From Acidobacteriota bacterium (GTDB taxonomy: Bacteria; Acidobacteriota; Thermoanaerobaculia; Gp7-AA8): a stretch of DNA of 60,238 bases. Position numbers and translations under genes: made by a program. The stretch is from contig JAFATB010000004.1 of NCBI GenBank assembly GCA_019244185.1, positions 1 through 60,238 on the forward strand, in the 5' to 3' direction. Numbering within the stretch: position 1 is the stretch's first letter; each line of letters opens with the position of its first letter. Under the pieces are notes generated by a model. The model had not been told where the DNA came from. It saw only the letters and a program-made list of their open reading frames with translations, and did no database searches. This document shows, piece by piece, positions 25,696 to 34,704 of the stretch.

Positions 25696-28600
25696 GTGCT
25701 GACCGCCGATCGCATCCGCGCCTGTGGCGGCGCACTCGCTCTCTTCCGCGAGCTCGGCTACCCGATCGCGGCCGTCGACGTCGATCCCGCCGAATGGCGC
25801 CGCGGCGGCGTCGACATCCCGTGGAACGGCGAGACATCGCTGCAGCTCGTCTCCCGCGCGCCGCGCTTCGATCTCTTTTTGCTGCGCGGTAACGTGGCCG
25901 AAGATTCGGTCGCTACATTTCTGCGCAGTTATGAAGCCTACAATCGAGCTACGAAATCAGTGCTCTTATATGAGCGCGCTAAAAAGCTGTCTGTATTCGA
26001 CTACGCGCGCGAGCGCGGGCTGCGCCGGCTCGACGTCGATCTGGCCGCGCCGACGCCGCACGCGATCGACCGGCTGAACCTCCTCGCCGCCGGCGACGAC
26101 GCGGGCGCGCTCCCGCGCATCATCGACCGCGCCCTCGATCGCGAACGCCTCACGCGCACGTTCTTCCAGCGCTTCCGCGCCGCGGTCCGCGACGTCGGTG
26201 CTTCGCTCGCGGCGTCGTTCCCGGCCGACGCGCGCGAGCAGATCGACGCGCAAGCGCTGCTCGTTCTGTCGCGGCTACTATTTCTATCGTTCATCCAGGA
26301 GAAGGGGTGGTTGAACGGCGAGCGCCGCTTTCTGGTCGATCGCCTCGCGCACGAGGTCAGCCGCGGACGCGAGTTCTACGCGCGCGTCCTCGCGCCGCTC
26401 TTCTTCGGCTGTCTCAACACGCCCCTCGACCAGCGCTCGCTCTCCGCCCGCAACCTCGGGCGCATCCCGTATCTCAACGGCGGCCTCTTCGAGCCGTCGC
26501 CGTTCGAGCGCCGCAACAGCGAGCTGCATCTGCCAAACGAGCTCCTGCTGCGCGTCGTCGAGGACGTCTTCGAGAAGTTCGACTTTCATCCTGACGAGGG
26601 CGACGCCGCGGGCACGCACGTCGATCCGGAGATGCTCGGCAAGGTCTTCGAGTCGCTCATGGCCGACGACGAGCGCGCGGCGAGCGGCAGCTTCTACACG
26701 CCGAAGGAGATCGTCGACGTGCTCGCCGAGCGCGCGATCCTCCACTGGCTCGGCGGCGATCCGACGCCGGAGAAGCTCGCGCGCATCACCGTGCTCGATC
26801 CCGCGTGCGGCTCCGGCGCGTTTCTGCTGTCCGCGCTCGGCGTGCTCGAACGACTCTGGCGCGCGACGACGCCGGAGCCGCCGCACGATCTGCGGCGACG
26901 CATCGTCGCGCGGTCGCTGTACGGCATCGATCTGAAGCCGGAGGCGGTGCGATTGTGCGAGCTGCGTCTCTGGCTGGCCATCGTGTCGACGACCGATGAC
27001 GCGATCGAGCAGATCCCGCCGCTGCCGAACCTCGACCGCAACATCCTGCAGGGCAACTCGCTCCTCGGGCCGGCCGACTTTCTCGGCGATGCGCGCGCGG
27101 ACCTCTATCACGAATGGGTCTACGCGCTGCACGCGCAGCGCGACCTGCTCGATCGCTACCGCACGGCGCCGCACGCGCAGCGTCCGGCGCTCTGCCGCGT
27201 CATCCGCGGGAACGATCAGCGGCTCGCGTGCGATCTGCTCGCGCGCGCGGCCGACGACGCCGAACGCGAGCTGCAACGCGCGACGGCGCCGCAGCGCGAT
27301 CTCTTCGGCCGCGCGATTCCGCCCGCCCCGGAGCTCTGCCGCGAACTGCAGGAGCGCGTCGCGGAGGCGCGCGAGACGCTGCGCCGCGCGGAGGAGGGGA
27401 CGCTCGATTTCTTCTCGTATGACGTGCACTTCGCGCCGGTGATGGCCGACGGCGGATTCGACGTCGTGATCGGCAACCCGCCGTGGGTGCGCAACGCACG
27501 CATCGACGCGCGCGCGAAGCGGCGGCTCGCGGATCGCTACGCGCTCTTCCGCGGCGCGCGCGACGGCACGGCCTTTCATCAGCCTGACCTTTCCGTGGCG
27601 TTCTTCGAGCGCGCGCTGCAACTCACCGCGCCGGACGGCGTGACGGCGCTGCTGATGCCCGCGAAGATCGTGAATGCGGGATATGCCGCGCCGCTGCGGC
27701 GCGCGGTGCGCGAGCGGCTCGTCGCGCTCGACGACTGGAGCGACGACGCGCGCCGGCATCGCTGGTTCGAAGCGGACACGTTTCCCCTCGGCATCGTGCT
27801 CGCGAACGATGCGGGCATGCCGCGCGAGCCGATCTGCGTGCGCACGGCGGGCGAGTCGTTCTTTCTGCCGCACGACGCGCTGAGCGTCGGCGACGCGGCC
27901 GGCGAATGGGCGCTCGTGCCGCCCGACGTCGCCGCGGTGCTGCATCGGCTGCGCGCCGCGCATCCGCCGCTCGAACGCGGGTTGCGCAGGCGTCCGGTGA
28001 TGGGCGTCAAGACGGGCGACAACCGCAGCTTCTTTCTCGACGCACAGCGGGTGCAGGGCGATCGCCTCGTGACGTCCGACGGGATTCGCGTGCCGCTCGA
28101 CGCCGTCTGTCGTTGCGTTCGCGGACGCGATCTGCAGCGCTGGAGCGTTGACGCGTCGCAGTGGATGCTGTGGCCACCCGCGAGCGGCTGGAAGACGCCG
28201 CCGCGCTGGCTGGAACGACTCGCCGCGCAGCGCGAGATGGAGCCCGACGACTTCCGCCTCTCCTTCGTCCGTCCCGAGCACGTCGGCATCAAAGTCGCCT
28301 GGAAAGACCTGGGGCGCGGCGTCTCTGCCGCCGTGCTGCCGGACGTGGTCAACGTGAACGGCCGCGCGTTTCCGCTCGTGCCGAACCAGACGCTCTATTC
28401 GCTCGACTGCGCGTCGCTCGACGAAGCGTACGTCGTCGCCGCGCTGCTCAACTCCACGATCGCCGGCGCGCTTCTCGTGTCCGTCGCCGAGCGTGCGAAG
28501 GATGCGCACTACCGCTACTTCGGCCGCACCGTCGCCGCGCTTCCCGTGCCGGCGTTGGATGCGGAATGGGACGCGCTCGTCCGCCTCTCGCGCCGCGCGC

Positions 28601-28719
28601 ACCGCGGTGTGGACGTAGGGGAGGCGATCGACGAGGCGGTGGCGCGCATGTACGGCGTGACGCGCGACGAGCTCGCGCGGCTGCGGGAGTTCCTTGCGCG
28701 GCGGTTGGGTGGGCGGTGA
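25696..28719 (+). CDS. Eco57I-type N6-adenine DNA methyltransferase (type IIG/BREX-like)
   Basis: 1007 residues from GTG 25696. An N-terminal domain of about 130 residues lacks an obvious PD-(D/E)xK motif. It is followed by the helical region LLVLSRLLFLSFIQEKGWL, motif X GSFYTPKE (about 333), SAM motif I LDPACGSGAF (Asp368) and catalytic motif IV GNPPW (Asn594). The rest is target recognition and C-terminal helical region (GVKTGDNRSFFL, RGRDLQRW). It should methylate adenine N6 in a specific site. The lack of a visible nuclease motif and the helicase 18 bp downstream suggest a BREX- or DISARM-like arrangement, but no other core genes of those systems are present. Confidence 0.88.
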   Translation: MLTADRIRACGGALALFRELGYPIAAVDVDPAEWRRGGVDIPWNGETSLQLVSRAPRFDLFLLRGNVAEDSVATFLRSYEAYNRATKSVLLYERAKKLSVFDYARERGLRRLDVDLAAPTPHAIDRLNLLAAGDDAGALPRIIDRALDRERLTRTFFQRFRAAVRDVGASLAASFPADAREQIDAQALLVLSRLLFLSFIQEKGWLNGERRFLVDRLAHEVSRGREFYARVLAPLFFGCLNTPLDQRSLSARNLGRIPYLNGGLFEPSPFERRNSELHLPNELLLRVVEDVFEKFDFHPDEGDAAGTHVDPEMLGKVFESLMADDERAASGSFYTPKEIVDVLAERAILHWLGGDPTPEKLARITVLDPACGSGAFLLSALGVLERLWRATTPEPPHDLRRRIVARSLYGIDLKPEAVRLCELRLWLAIVSTTDDAIEQIPPLPNLDRNILQGNSLLGPADFLGDARADLYHEWVYALHAQRDLLDRYRTAPHAQRPALCRVIRGNDQRLACDLLARAADDAERELQRATAPQRDLFGRAIPPAPELCRELQERVAEARETLRRAEEGTLDFFSYDVHFAPVMADGGFDVVIGNPPWVRNARIDARAKRRLADRYALFRGARDGTAFHQPDLSVAFFERALQLTAPDGVTALLMPAKIVNAGYAAPLRRAVRERLVALDDWSDDARRHRWFEADTFPLGIVLANDAGMPREPICVRTAGESFFLPHDALSVGDAAGEWALVPPDVAAVLHRLRAAHPPLERGLRRRPVMGVKTGDNRSFFLDAQRVQGDRLVTSDGIRVPLDAVCRCVRGRDLQRWSVDASQWMLWPPASGWKTPPRWLERLAAQREMEPDDFRLSFVRPEHVGIKVAWKDLGRGVSAAVLPDVVNVNGRAFPLVPNQTLYSLDCASLDEAYVVAALLNSTIAGALLVSVAERAKDAHYRYFGRTVAALPVPALDAEWDALVRLSRRAHRGVDVGEAIDEAVARMYGVTRDELARLREFLARRLGGR

Positions 28720-28737
28720 TCGCGACGGAACACCCTC

Positions 28738-30396
28738 ATGCTCGCTGATCACCAACGCGCCGCCGCCGCGCGGGCGCTCTTCCTCCTCGAAACGCGCGGC
28801 GGCGTGCTCCTCGCGGACGACGTCGGGCTCGGCAAGTCGTACGTCGCCGCGGAGGTGATGCGCGCGCTGCAGGGCGTCGACGTCGACCTCATCGTGCCCG
28901 CGGCGCTCGTCGCGCAGTGGCGGGAGACGCTGCGCGCGTTCGACGTCGACGCGCACATCGCGACGCATGATGGCCTCGCGACCGAGCCGTTCGTGCCGCA
29001 GCCGCGCGAGCGGCTGGTGGTCGTCGACGAGGCGCACGCGTTCCGCAACCCGCGCACGCGTCGCTACGCGGCTCTCGCGAAACGCACCATCGCGGCGCGG
29101 ATGCTGCTCGTCACCGCGACGCCGGTCTGCAACTCCGCGGCGGATCTCGAAGCGTTGCTGCGGCTCCTCGCGCGCGACGATCTCCTCGCGGACCTCGGCA
29201 TCCCGTCGATCGACTGCGCGTTCGAGTCGCGCGACGCGGAGGCGCTCGCGCGCATCGTCGGCGCGCTGGTCATCCGCCGTGACCGCAGCGTGCTGCCGGA
29301 CGAACTGCGCTTCGGCGCGCTCGAACGGCGCGTCGTCGTGCACGACGTGCTCGACGCGCCGCAGATCGACGAACTGCGTTTCCCGCTCGTCGGCGAGCAC
29401 GCGCTGCTGCGGCGCTTTCTGCGGCGGCGGCTCGAATCGAGCGAGGCGGCGCTCATCGAGTCGATCCGGCGGCAGCTGCGCTTTTACGACCGCGCGCTCG
29501 CGTGCGTCGCCGCGGGACGCGCGTTGCCGAAGCGCGAGTACCGGCGCGCGTTCGCGCACGAGGAAGATCGCGACGCGTTTCAGGAAGTGCTCTTCTGGGA
29601 TCTCTTCGCGGCCGAAGGCGCCGCCGACGCGGATGCGATTCGCGCGGAGAGCGCGCGCCTCGAAGCATTGCTCGCACTTGCGCGCGCGTCACCATGCACC
29701 AAGCGGCAACAGCTCGTCGAGCTCGTGCGCGACGAGCGCGAGCCGATGCTGATCTTCACCGGCTCCGCGGCCACGGCGCGCGATCTCCGCGACGCGCTGC
29801 AGCGCGCGCGGCCATGCGGTCTCGTCACCGCGCGCGAGCGCTCGCGCGACGCCGTGCTGGACGCGTTCCGCACCGGCCGTCTCGACCTCGTCGTGTCGAC
29901 CGACATGGCGTCGGAAGGACTCAACCTGCAGCGCGCCGGCGTCGTCGTGCACTACGACATCCCGTGGAATCCGGTGAAGCTCGACCAGCGCAACGGCCGC
30001 GCGCATCGCATCGGCCAGACGCGCGACCGCGTACGCGCCATCTACTTCATTCCGCGCAACCGCGAGACGCGCATCGTCGCCACGGTGGCGCGGAAGAACC
30101 GCGTGCGGCGCCGCGCGGTCGATGCGACGCCTTCGTCGCCGATCGCGCCGACGCTCCGTCCGCGGCTCGCGCGCACGGCCGCGTACTTTACGCTCGCCGA
30201 TGCCGCCGAACGCGCGGGACTCGTGCTGCCGGACTCGCTCGCGCGGCGGCATCGTGCGGGACTCGAGCTGCTGATGGAAGAGATGGCGCACGAGTTTCTC
30301 GACGCGCGGCGCCTCGCCGATCTCGTCGCGCTCGTCGACGCGGAACTTTGCGGCGCACGCCCGCGTTGCGACGCGCCGCATGAGAGGAACGCGTGA
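28738..30396 (+). CDS. Compact SNF2-family helicase
   Basis: 552 residues. All superfamily 2 motifs of the Snf2 type are visible: DDVGLGKSY (motif I), VVVDEAHAFRN (II, DEAH), LLVTATPVCN (III), a long insertion between the lobes, STDMASEGLNLQ (V) and DQRNGRAHRIGQT (VI). This is much shorter than the roughly 1000-residue SNF2 proteins of DISARM (DrmD). It probably translocates on dsDNA for the neighbouring methyltransferase. It starts 18 bp after the methyltransferase stop and its last 17 bp overlap the MutS-type gene, so the three are one transcription unit. Confidence 0.88.
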   Translation: MLADHQRAAAARALFLLETRGGVLLADDVGLGKSYVAAEVMRALQGVDVDLIVPAALVAQWRETLRAFDVDAHIATHDGLATEPFVPQPRERLVVVDEAHAFRNPRTRRYAALAKRTIAARMLLVTATPVCNSAADLEALLRLLARDDLLADLGIPSIDCAFESRDAEALARIVGALVIRRDRSVLPDELRFGALERRVVVHDVLDAPQIDELRFPLVGEHALLRRFLRRRLESSEAALIESIRRQLRFYDRALACVAAGRALPKREYRRAFAHEEDRDAFQEVLFWDLFAAEGAADADAIRAESARLEALLALARASPCTKRQQLVELVRDEREPMLIFTGSAATARDLRDALQRARPCGLVTARERSRDAVLDAFRTGRLDLVVSTDMASEGLNLQRAGVVVHYDIPWNPVKLDQRNGRAHRIGQTRDRVRAIYFIPRNRETRIVATVARKNRVRRRAVDATPSSPIAPTLRPRLARTAAYFTLADAAERAGLVLPDSLARRHRAGLELLMEEMAHEFLDARRLADLVALVDAELCGARPRCDAPHERNA

Positions 30397-31873
30397 CCTC
30401 GGCCGGATCGCGTCGTACCACCGCGGCAGCGGCGTCGCCGGCATCGACGAACGCACGTGGAGCGATCTCGATCTCGACGACGTCGTCGCGCGCATCGACA
30501 CCACGCGCAGCGGCGCCGGCCAGCAGCTCCTGTATCACCTCGTGCGCACGCCGCTCGTCGATCGCGACGCCCTCGCCGAACGCGAACGCCTGCTTGCGCG
30601 CGCCGCGGGGAAACGCGCGGCGCTGACGCGCGAGCTCGCGCCGCTCGCGAAGCTCGACCTCTACGACGTGCACCAGCTCTTCCGCCGCGAACTGCCCGAT
30701 CCGCCGCCGTCGTTGCTACTGTTTCCGATCGTCTCGCTGCTCTCGCTCCTCGCCGTCGCCAGCGCGTTCGTCGTGCCGCAGGGCATCTTCGCCCTGATCG
30801 TCATGGCCGCGGTGACGTTCGGCATCTACTACACCTACCGCCGCCGCATCTTCGAGTTCATCCAGCCGGTCACGGTGCTCAAGCGCCTGCTCGATGCGGG
30901 CGAGCGCATCGCCGCCATCCTCGGCGACGACGCGTTGCAGCGCGCCGCGCGCAGCCTCGCGCCGCTGCGCCGCGCCTCGCGCTGGCTGGTGATGGAGAAC
31001 CTGCAGGCCGACAACCTCGCCGGCTTCCTCTATCACTACCTCAACATGTTCCTGCTGCTCGACGTGAACGCGTTCGTTTTCAGCCTGGAGACGATCCGCA
31101 CGCGCGTCGCCGAGCTCGAACGGATCTTCGCCGGCGTCGGCATGACCGACGCGCTGCTCGCCGTCGACAGCTTCCGCGCGAGCGCGCGCACGGCGATCCC
31201 CGAATTCACCGACACGCCGCGCCGCGCCGAGTTCGAGCGCCTCGTGCATCCGCTGCTCGACGACGGCGTGGCGAACGATCTCGTGCTCGCGGGCAGGAGC
31301 GTGCTCGTCACGGGATCGAACATGTCCGGCAAGACGACGTTCCTGCGCGCCGCGGGCGTCAACGCCGTGCTCGCGCAGACGATCCACACCGTCTGCGCCG
31401 ACCGCTGGCGCGCGCCGCTGCTGCGCGTGCGGACCTCGATCGGCAAAGCGGACAGCCTCGCCGAAGGGCGCAGCTACTACCTGCGCGAAGTCGACGACAT
31501 CCGCGCGCTCGTCGTCGCCGCGGAAGGCGCGGAGCCGCACCTCTTCATCGTCGACGAGCTCTTTCGCGGCACGAACACGCAGGAGCGCGTCGCCGCCGGC
31601 GCGGCCGTGCTGCGGCATCTCGCGCGCGGACCGCACCTCGCGCTCGCATCGACGCACGACCTCGAACTGCTCGCGCTTCTCGGCGACGTCTACGAGTTCC
31701 ACCACTTCCGCGAGAGCATCGAAAGCGGCGATTTGACGTTCGACTACACGCTGCGGCCGGGCCCGTCATCGACGCGGAACGCGATCGCCATTCTGGCCAT
31801 GCGCGACTTCCCGCCGAGGATCGTCGAGGAAGCGCTGCGCACGTTGGCGGATCAATATACTGTGCCGTCGTGA
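30380..31873 (+). CDS. Membrane-anchored MutS-family ATPase
   Basis: 497 residues. No mismatch-recognition domain. Residues about 112-150 form two transmembrane helices (LLFPIVSLLSLLAVASAFVV; FALIVMAAVTFGIYYTY). A helical clamp-like region precedes the MutS ATPase domain: Walker A TGSNMSGKTTFLRAAG (about 312), the Q/ST loop SIGKADSLAEGRSYY, Walker B IVDELFRGTNTQER and the H-motif LASTHDLELL. TM-containing MutS homologues are widespread but have no assigned function. The ATG lies inside the helicase gene, and its stop overlaps the GTG of the sigma-54 activator. Confidence 0.87.
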   Translation: MRGTRDLGRIASYHRGSGVAGIDERTWSDLDLDDVVARIDTTRSGAGQQLLYHLVRTPLVDRDALAERERLLARAAGKRAALTRELAPLAKLDLYDVHQLFRRELPDPPPSLLLFPIVSLLSLLAVASAFVVPQGIFALIVMAAVTFGIYYTYRRRIFEFIQPVTVLKRLLDAGERIAAILGDDALQRAARSLAPLRRASRWLVMENLQADNLAGFLYHYLNMFLLLDVNAFVFSLETIRTRVAELERIFAGVGMTDALLAVDSFRASARTAIPEFTDTPRRAEFERLVHPLLDDGVANDLVLAGRSVLVTGSNMSGKTTFLRAAGVNAVLAQTIHTVCADRWRAPLLRVRTSIGKADSLAEGRSYYLREVDDIRALVVAAEGAEPHLFIVDELFRGTNTQERVAAGAAVLRHLARGPHLALASTHDLELLALLGDVYEFHHFRESIESGDLTFDYTLRPGPSSTRNAIAILAMRDFPPRIVEEALRTLADQYTVPS

Positions 31874-33273
31874 ACCTCCTCATCGTCGACGACGAGGCGT
31901 CACTCCGCGACTTTCTCTCCATCGTCTTCGAGGGAGAAGGGTGGCGTGTGGAAGTCGCTCCGTCGCTGGGCGACGCGCGCGCCGCGATCGCCCGCGCCGA
32001 GCCGGACGTCGTCCTCTGCGACCTCATGCTCCCCGATGGCTCCGGCATCGACCTCATTCGCGAGGTGAAGGCGCAGAGCCCGTCGATCGGCTTCGTCATG
32101 ATCACCGCGCACACGTCGACGCGCTCGGCGGTCGAGGCGCTCAAAGCCGGCGCGATCGACTACATCGCCAAGCCGTTCGATATCGAGGAGCTGAAGATCA
32201 TCGTCCGCAAGGCCGTCGAGCGGAAGGAGCTCGAGGACGAGAACCTCCATCTCCGCACGGCGCTCGAGGAGCGCTTCACCTTCGCCAACATCATCGGCAA
32301 GAGCGCGAAGATGCAGGAGATCTTCTCCATCGTCCAGCGCATCGCCAAGACGATGTCGACGGTGCTCATCGCCGGCGAGTCGGGCACCGGCAAAGAGCTG
32401 ATCGCGCGCGCGATTCACTACAACTCCGATCGCCGCGGAAAGTTCGTCTCGATCAACTGCGGCGCGCTGCCGGAGACGCTGCTCGAGTCGGAGCTCTTCG
32501 GCCACGAGCGGGGAGCGTTCACGGGTGCGGTGCGCGACAAGCGCGGGCTCTTTCACGAAGCCGATCGCGGCACGATCTTCCTCGACGAGATCGGCGAAAC
32601 GTCGACGGCGATGCAGATCAAGCTGCTGCGCGTGCTGCAGGATCGCGTCGTCCGCAAGGTCGGCTCGAACAACGAGTCGCCCGTCGACGTGCGCGTCATC
32701 GCGGCCACGAACCGCGATCTCTCCGAGTCGATCCGCGAGGGGACGTTCCGCGAAGACCTCTTCTACCGCATCAACGTCATTCCGATCACGCTGCCGCCGC
32801 TGCGCCACCGCCGCGAGGACATCCCGCTGCTCGTCGATCACTTCATCGAGAAGTTCGCGGTGCGGATGAACATCCCGCGCAAGCGCATCTCCGCGGACGC
32901 GATGCGCGCGATCGAGAAGTACCACTGGCCCGGCAACGTGCGCGAGCTGGAGAACGTCATCGAGCGGATGATCGCGCTCGAGCCCTCCGACGTCCTCACC
33001 ACGAAGTCGCTTCCCGAGCCGGTGCTCCTCGGCGGCCGCATCCCCGATGCCGTCTACGAGCTGCCGCAGGAAGGCATCTCGCTGCAGGATCATCTCGAGT
33101 CGATCGGAAAGATCTTCATGCTGAAGGCGCTCGAACGCTGCGGCGGCGTGCAGACGCAGGCGGCCGAGCTGCTGCGGATGTCGTTCCGTTCGTTCCGCTA
33201 CTACGCGAAAAAATACGAGCTCATCCCGCGCGAGCGCGAGGCCGAGGACGTCGTGGAGGTCGAGGAGAAATGA
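31870..33273 (+). CDS. Sigma-54-dependent response regulator (NtrC family, PilR-like)
   Basis: 467 residues from GTG 31870 (GTGA overlap with the MutS-type gene). Receiver domain 1-120 with VVLCDLMLPDGSG (phospho-Asp) and YIAKPFD. AAA+ domain about 140-380: GESGTGKE, sigma-54 contact loop GAFTGA, IFLDEIGE and RRED...PGNVRELENV. The C-terminal Fis-type HTH (QTQAAELLRMSFRSFRYYAKKY) resembles PilR. It drives transcription from -24/-12 promoters after phosphorylation. No kinase is adjacent. A TATACT box lies 8 nt before the start, giving it a possible own promoter inside the upstream gene. Confidence 0.93.
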   Translation: MNLLIVDDEASLRDFLSIVFEGEGWRVEVAPSLGDARAAIARAEPDVVLCDLMLPDGSGIDLIREVKAQSPSIGFVMITAHTSTRSAVEALKAGAIDYIAKPFDIEELKIIVRKAVERKELEDENLHLRTALEERFTFANIIGKSAKMQEIFSIVQRIAKTMSTVLIAGESGTGKELIARAIHYNSDRRGKFVSINCGALPETLLESELFGHERGAFTGAVRDKRGLFHEADRGTIFLDEIGETSTAMQIKLLRVLQDRVVRKVGSNNESPVDVRVIAATNRDLSESIREGTFREDLFYRINVIPITLPPLRHRREDIPLLVDHFIEKFAVRMNIPRKRISADAMRAIEKYHWPGNVRELENVIERMIALEPSDVLTTKSLPEPVLLGGRIPDAVYELPQEGISLQDHLESIGKIFMLKALERCGGVQTQAAELLRMSFRSFRYYAKKYELIPREREAEDVVEVEEK

Positions 33274-33746
33274 AGCGCCTGGCGCTGATTCTGTTGATGG
33301 TCGCCTGTACGAAAGCTCCCGCGACGCAACCGCCGCCCGCTGCCGCGGAAACGCAAAGCGGACCGCGCATCGTGTTTCCGGACGGCTACGCGGTACACGT
33401 CGAGATCGCGGCGGACGACGAGACGCGTACGACCGGTCTCATGTACCGCGATCAACTGCGTCCGGGAAGCGGGATGATCTTTCTCTTTCCGCGCGACGAC
33501 GAGTACGCGTTCTGGATGAAGAACACGCTCATTCCGCTGGACATGGTCTGGATCGACGTGAACAAGAAGATCGTGCACGTGAAGCATGACGTGCCGCCGT
33601 GCAAGGTCGAGAACTGTCCGAGTTATCCGCCGAACGTGCCGTCGCGGTACGTGCTGGAGCTCGCCGCCGGCGTCGCGGCGCAGCACGCGCTGAAGGCGGG
33701 AGACGTGCTGCGGTTCGAGGGGCTGGACCACGTGATCATCCGCTGA
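33270..33746 (+). CDS. DUF192 lipoprotein
   Basis: 158 residues from ATG 33270, overlapping the activator stop. Signal sequence with lipobox MVAC (Cys13). The DUF192 core contains TTGLMYRDQLRPGSGMIF (split by the family glycines), FWMKNTLIPLDMVWID and the terminal hydrophilic loop ending in YVLELAAGVA. A CKVENCPSYP insertion adds two cysteines. DUF192 proteins form a small beta-barrel exported to the periplasm; their function is unknown. Confidence 0.85.
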   Translation: MKRLALILLMVACTKAPATQPPPAAAETQSGPRIVFPDGYAVHVEIAADDETRTTGLMYRDQLRPGSGMIFLFPRDDEYAFWMKNTLIPLDMVWIDVNKKIVHVKHDVPPCKVENCPSYPPNVPSRYVLELAAGVAAQHALKAGDVLRFEGLDHVIIR

Positions 33747-33792
33747 GACTGAATTTTTCGCGGCACGGGCCGCGTTGCCCGAGAGCAACACC

Positions 33793-34692
33793 ATGTTCCG
33801 ATCCCGAGGAGAGAACCTGCGCAGCGTGTTCGTACTGTTGTTCCTGTACGTCGCGTTCTTCTTGCTCGAGCATCAGGACCCGCGGAAGTTCTCGGCGCTG
33901 TTCCGCTTCGACCTCGGGCTCGTCACGCATGGGCAGTGGTGGCGCGTCGTCACGTACCAGTTCACGCAGGCGGGTGAGGGTTGGGTCGAGGCGCTCTCGC
34001 TCTTCGTCACGCTGCTGCTCGTCTACATGATGGGGTCGGCGGTGGAAGAGGAGTGGGGGACGCGGCACTTCGTGACGCTCTTCGCGATCTCGACGCTGAC
34101 GACGGCCGGCTGTGCCGCGTGGCTCGGCGTGCCGCTCCTCGGCAGCTACTTCCCGTACTTCACGCTGCTTTTCGTCTACGCGTCCGCGTTTCCGCAGCAG
34201 ACGTTCTATCTGATGGGCGTCGTCGCGGTGCGCGTGCGCGTGCTGGCCGTGCTCGCGCTGGCGGTGCTCGTGTGGGGCGCGTTCAGCGGCGGTGCGTCGA
34301 ACGTGGCCGCGCTGACCGGCGCGCTCGCGGCGTACGCGTACTACCTCACGCAGCGCGTGCGCGTCGTCGCGCCTCCGCCTCCGCCGCATCCGTCGCTGCG
34401 TCTCGACACGACCGCGATTCAGAACGGCGCGCGTTACGCCGCGATCCGTCAGGCGCTCGCCGCCGGTGCGGACGCGGAGCTCGAGCGCCTCATGACGTGG
34501 TGCGAGCGCGAGATCGTTCCGAACGTGAACATCTGCCCGCCCGCCGACTACAAGCCGGAAAACGCGGACGGCTACTGCATCCGCTGCGAGGGGTTCGCGG
34601 AGTGTTCGGCGCGCTATCTGCGGACGCAGCGCGCGAAGAGCGTGCGTCCGCCGCTCGTCGTACCGCAGGTGCCGCACCCCGACGCGCCGTAG
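33793..34692 (+). CDS. Rhomboid-fold membrane protein, probably non-catalytic, with Cys-rich tail
   Basis: 299 residues from ATG 33793 (a TTG at 33775 is possible). About six TM helices to residue 190. L1-loop-like motif LVTHGQWWRVVTYQFTQ matches rhomboids. The GxSG serine motif in TM4 is replaced (LLGSYFPYF) and the TM6 histidine of the usual NVAHLGG is Ala (NVAALTG). The tail is soluble with a five-cysteine cluster (MTWCERE, NICPP, YCIRCEGF, ECSARY) that may bind a metal. It is probably a scaffolding or pseudoprotease rhomboid. It converges on the gene at 34705. Confidence 0.72.
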   Translation: MFRSRGENLRSVFVLLFLYVAFFLLEHQDPRKFSALFRFDLGLVTHGQWWRVVTYQFTQAGEGWVEALSLFVTLLLVYMMGSAVEEEWGTRHFVTLFAISTLTTAGCAAWLGVPLLGSYFPYFTLLFVYASAFPQQTFYLMGVVAVRVRVLAVLALAVLVWGAFSGGASNVAALTGALAAYAYYLTQRVRVVAPPPPPHPSLRLDTTAIQNGARYAAIRQALAAGADAELERLMTWCEREIVPNVNICPPADYKPENADGYCIRCEGFAECSARYLRTQRAKSVRPPLVVPQVPHPDAP

Positions 34693-34704
34693 CGAAGTCG
34701 CGCG

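Noticed and set aside
23999..25702. Plus-strand open frame starting after an SD-like sequence near 23990
   Set aside because: Arg-rich shadow of the phosphatase-fold gene; the apparent SD is coincidental.
26284..29559. Very long minus-strand open frame (1091 codons) opposite the methyltransferase and helicase
   Set aside because: Its translation is almost only Arg, Ala, Glu and Asp with no domain signature, and it lies exactly opposite two genes with full motif sets; high-GC codon third positions produce such shadows.
24005..33273. A complete BREX or DISARM system
   Set aside because: Only methyltransferase and helicase resemble components; none of BrxA/B/C/L, active PglZ, DrmA/B/C is present in the window.
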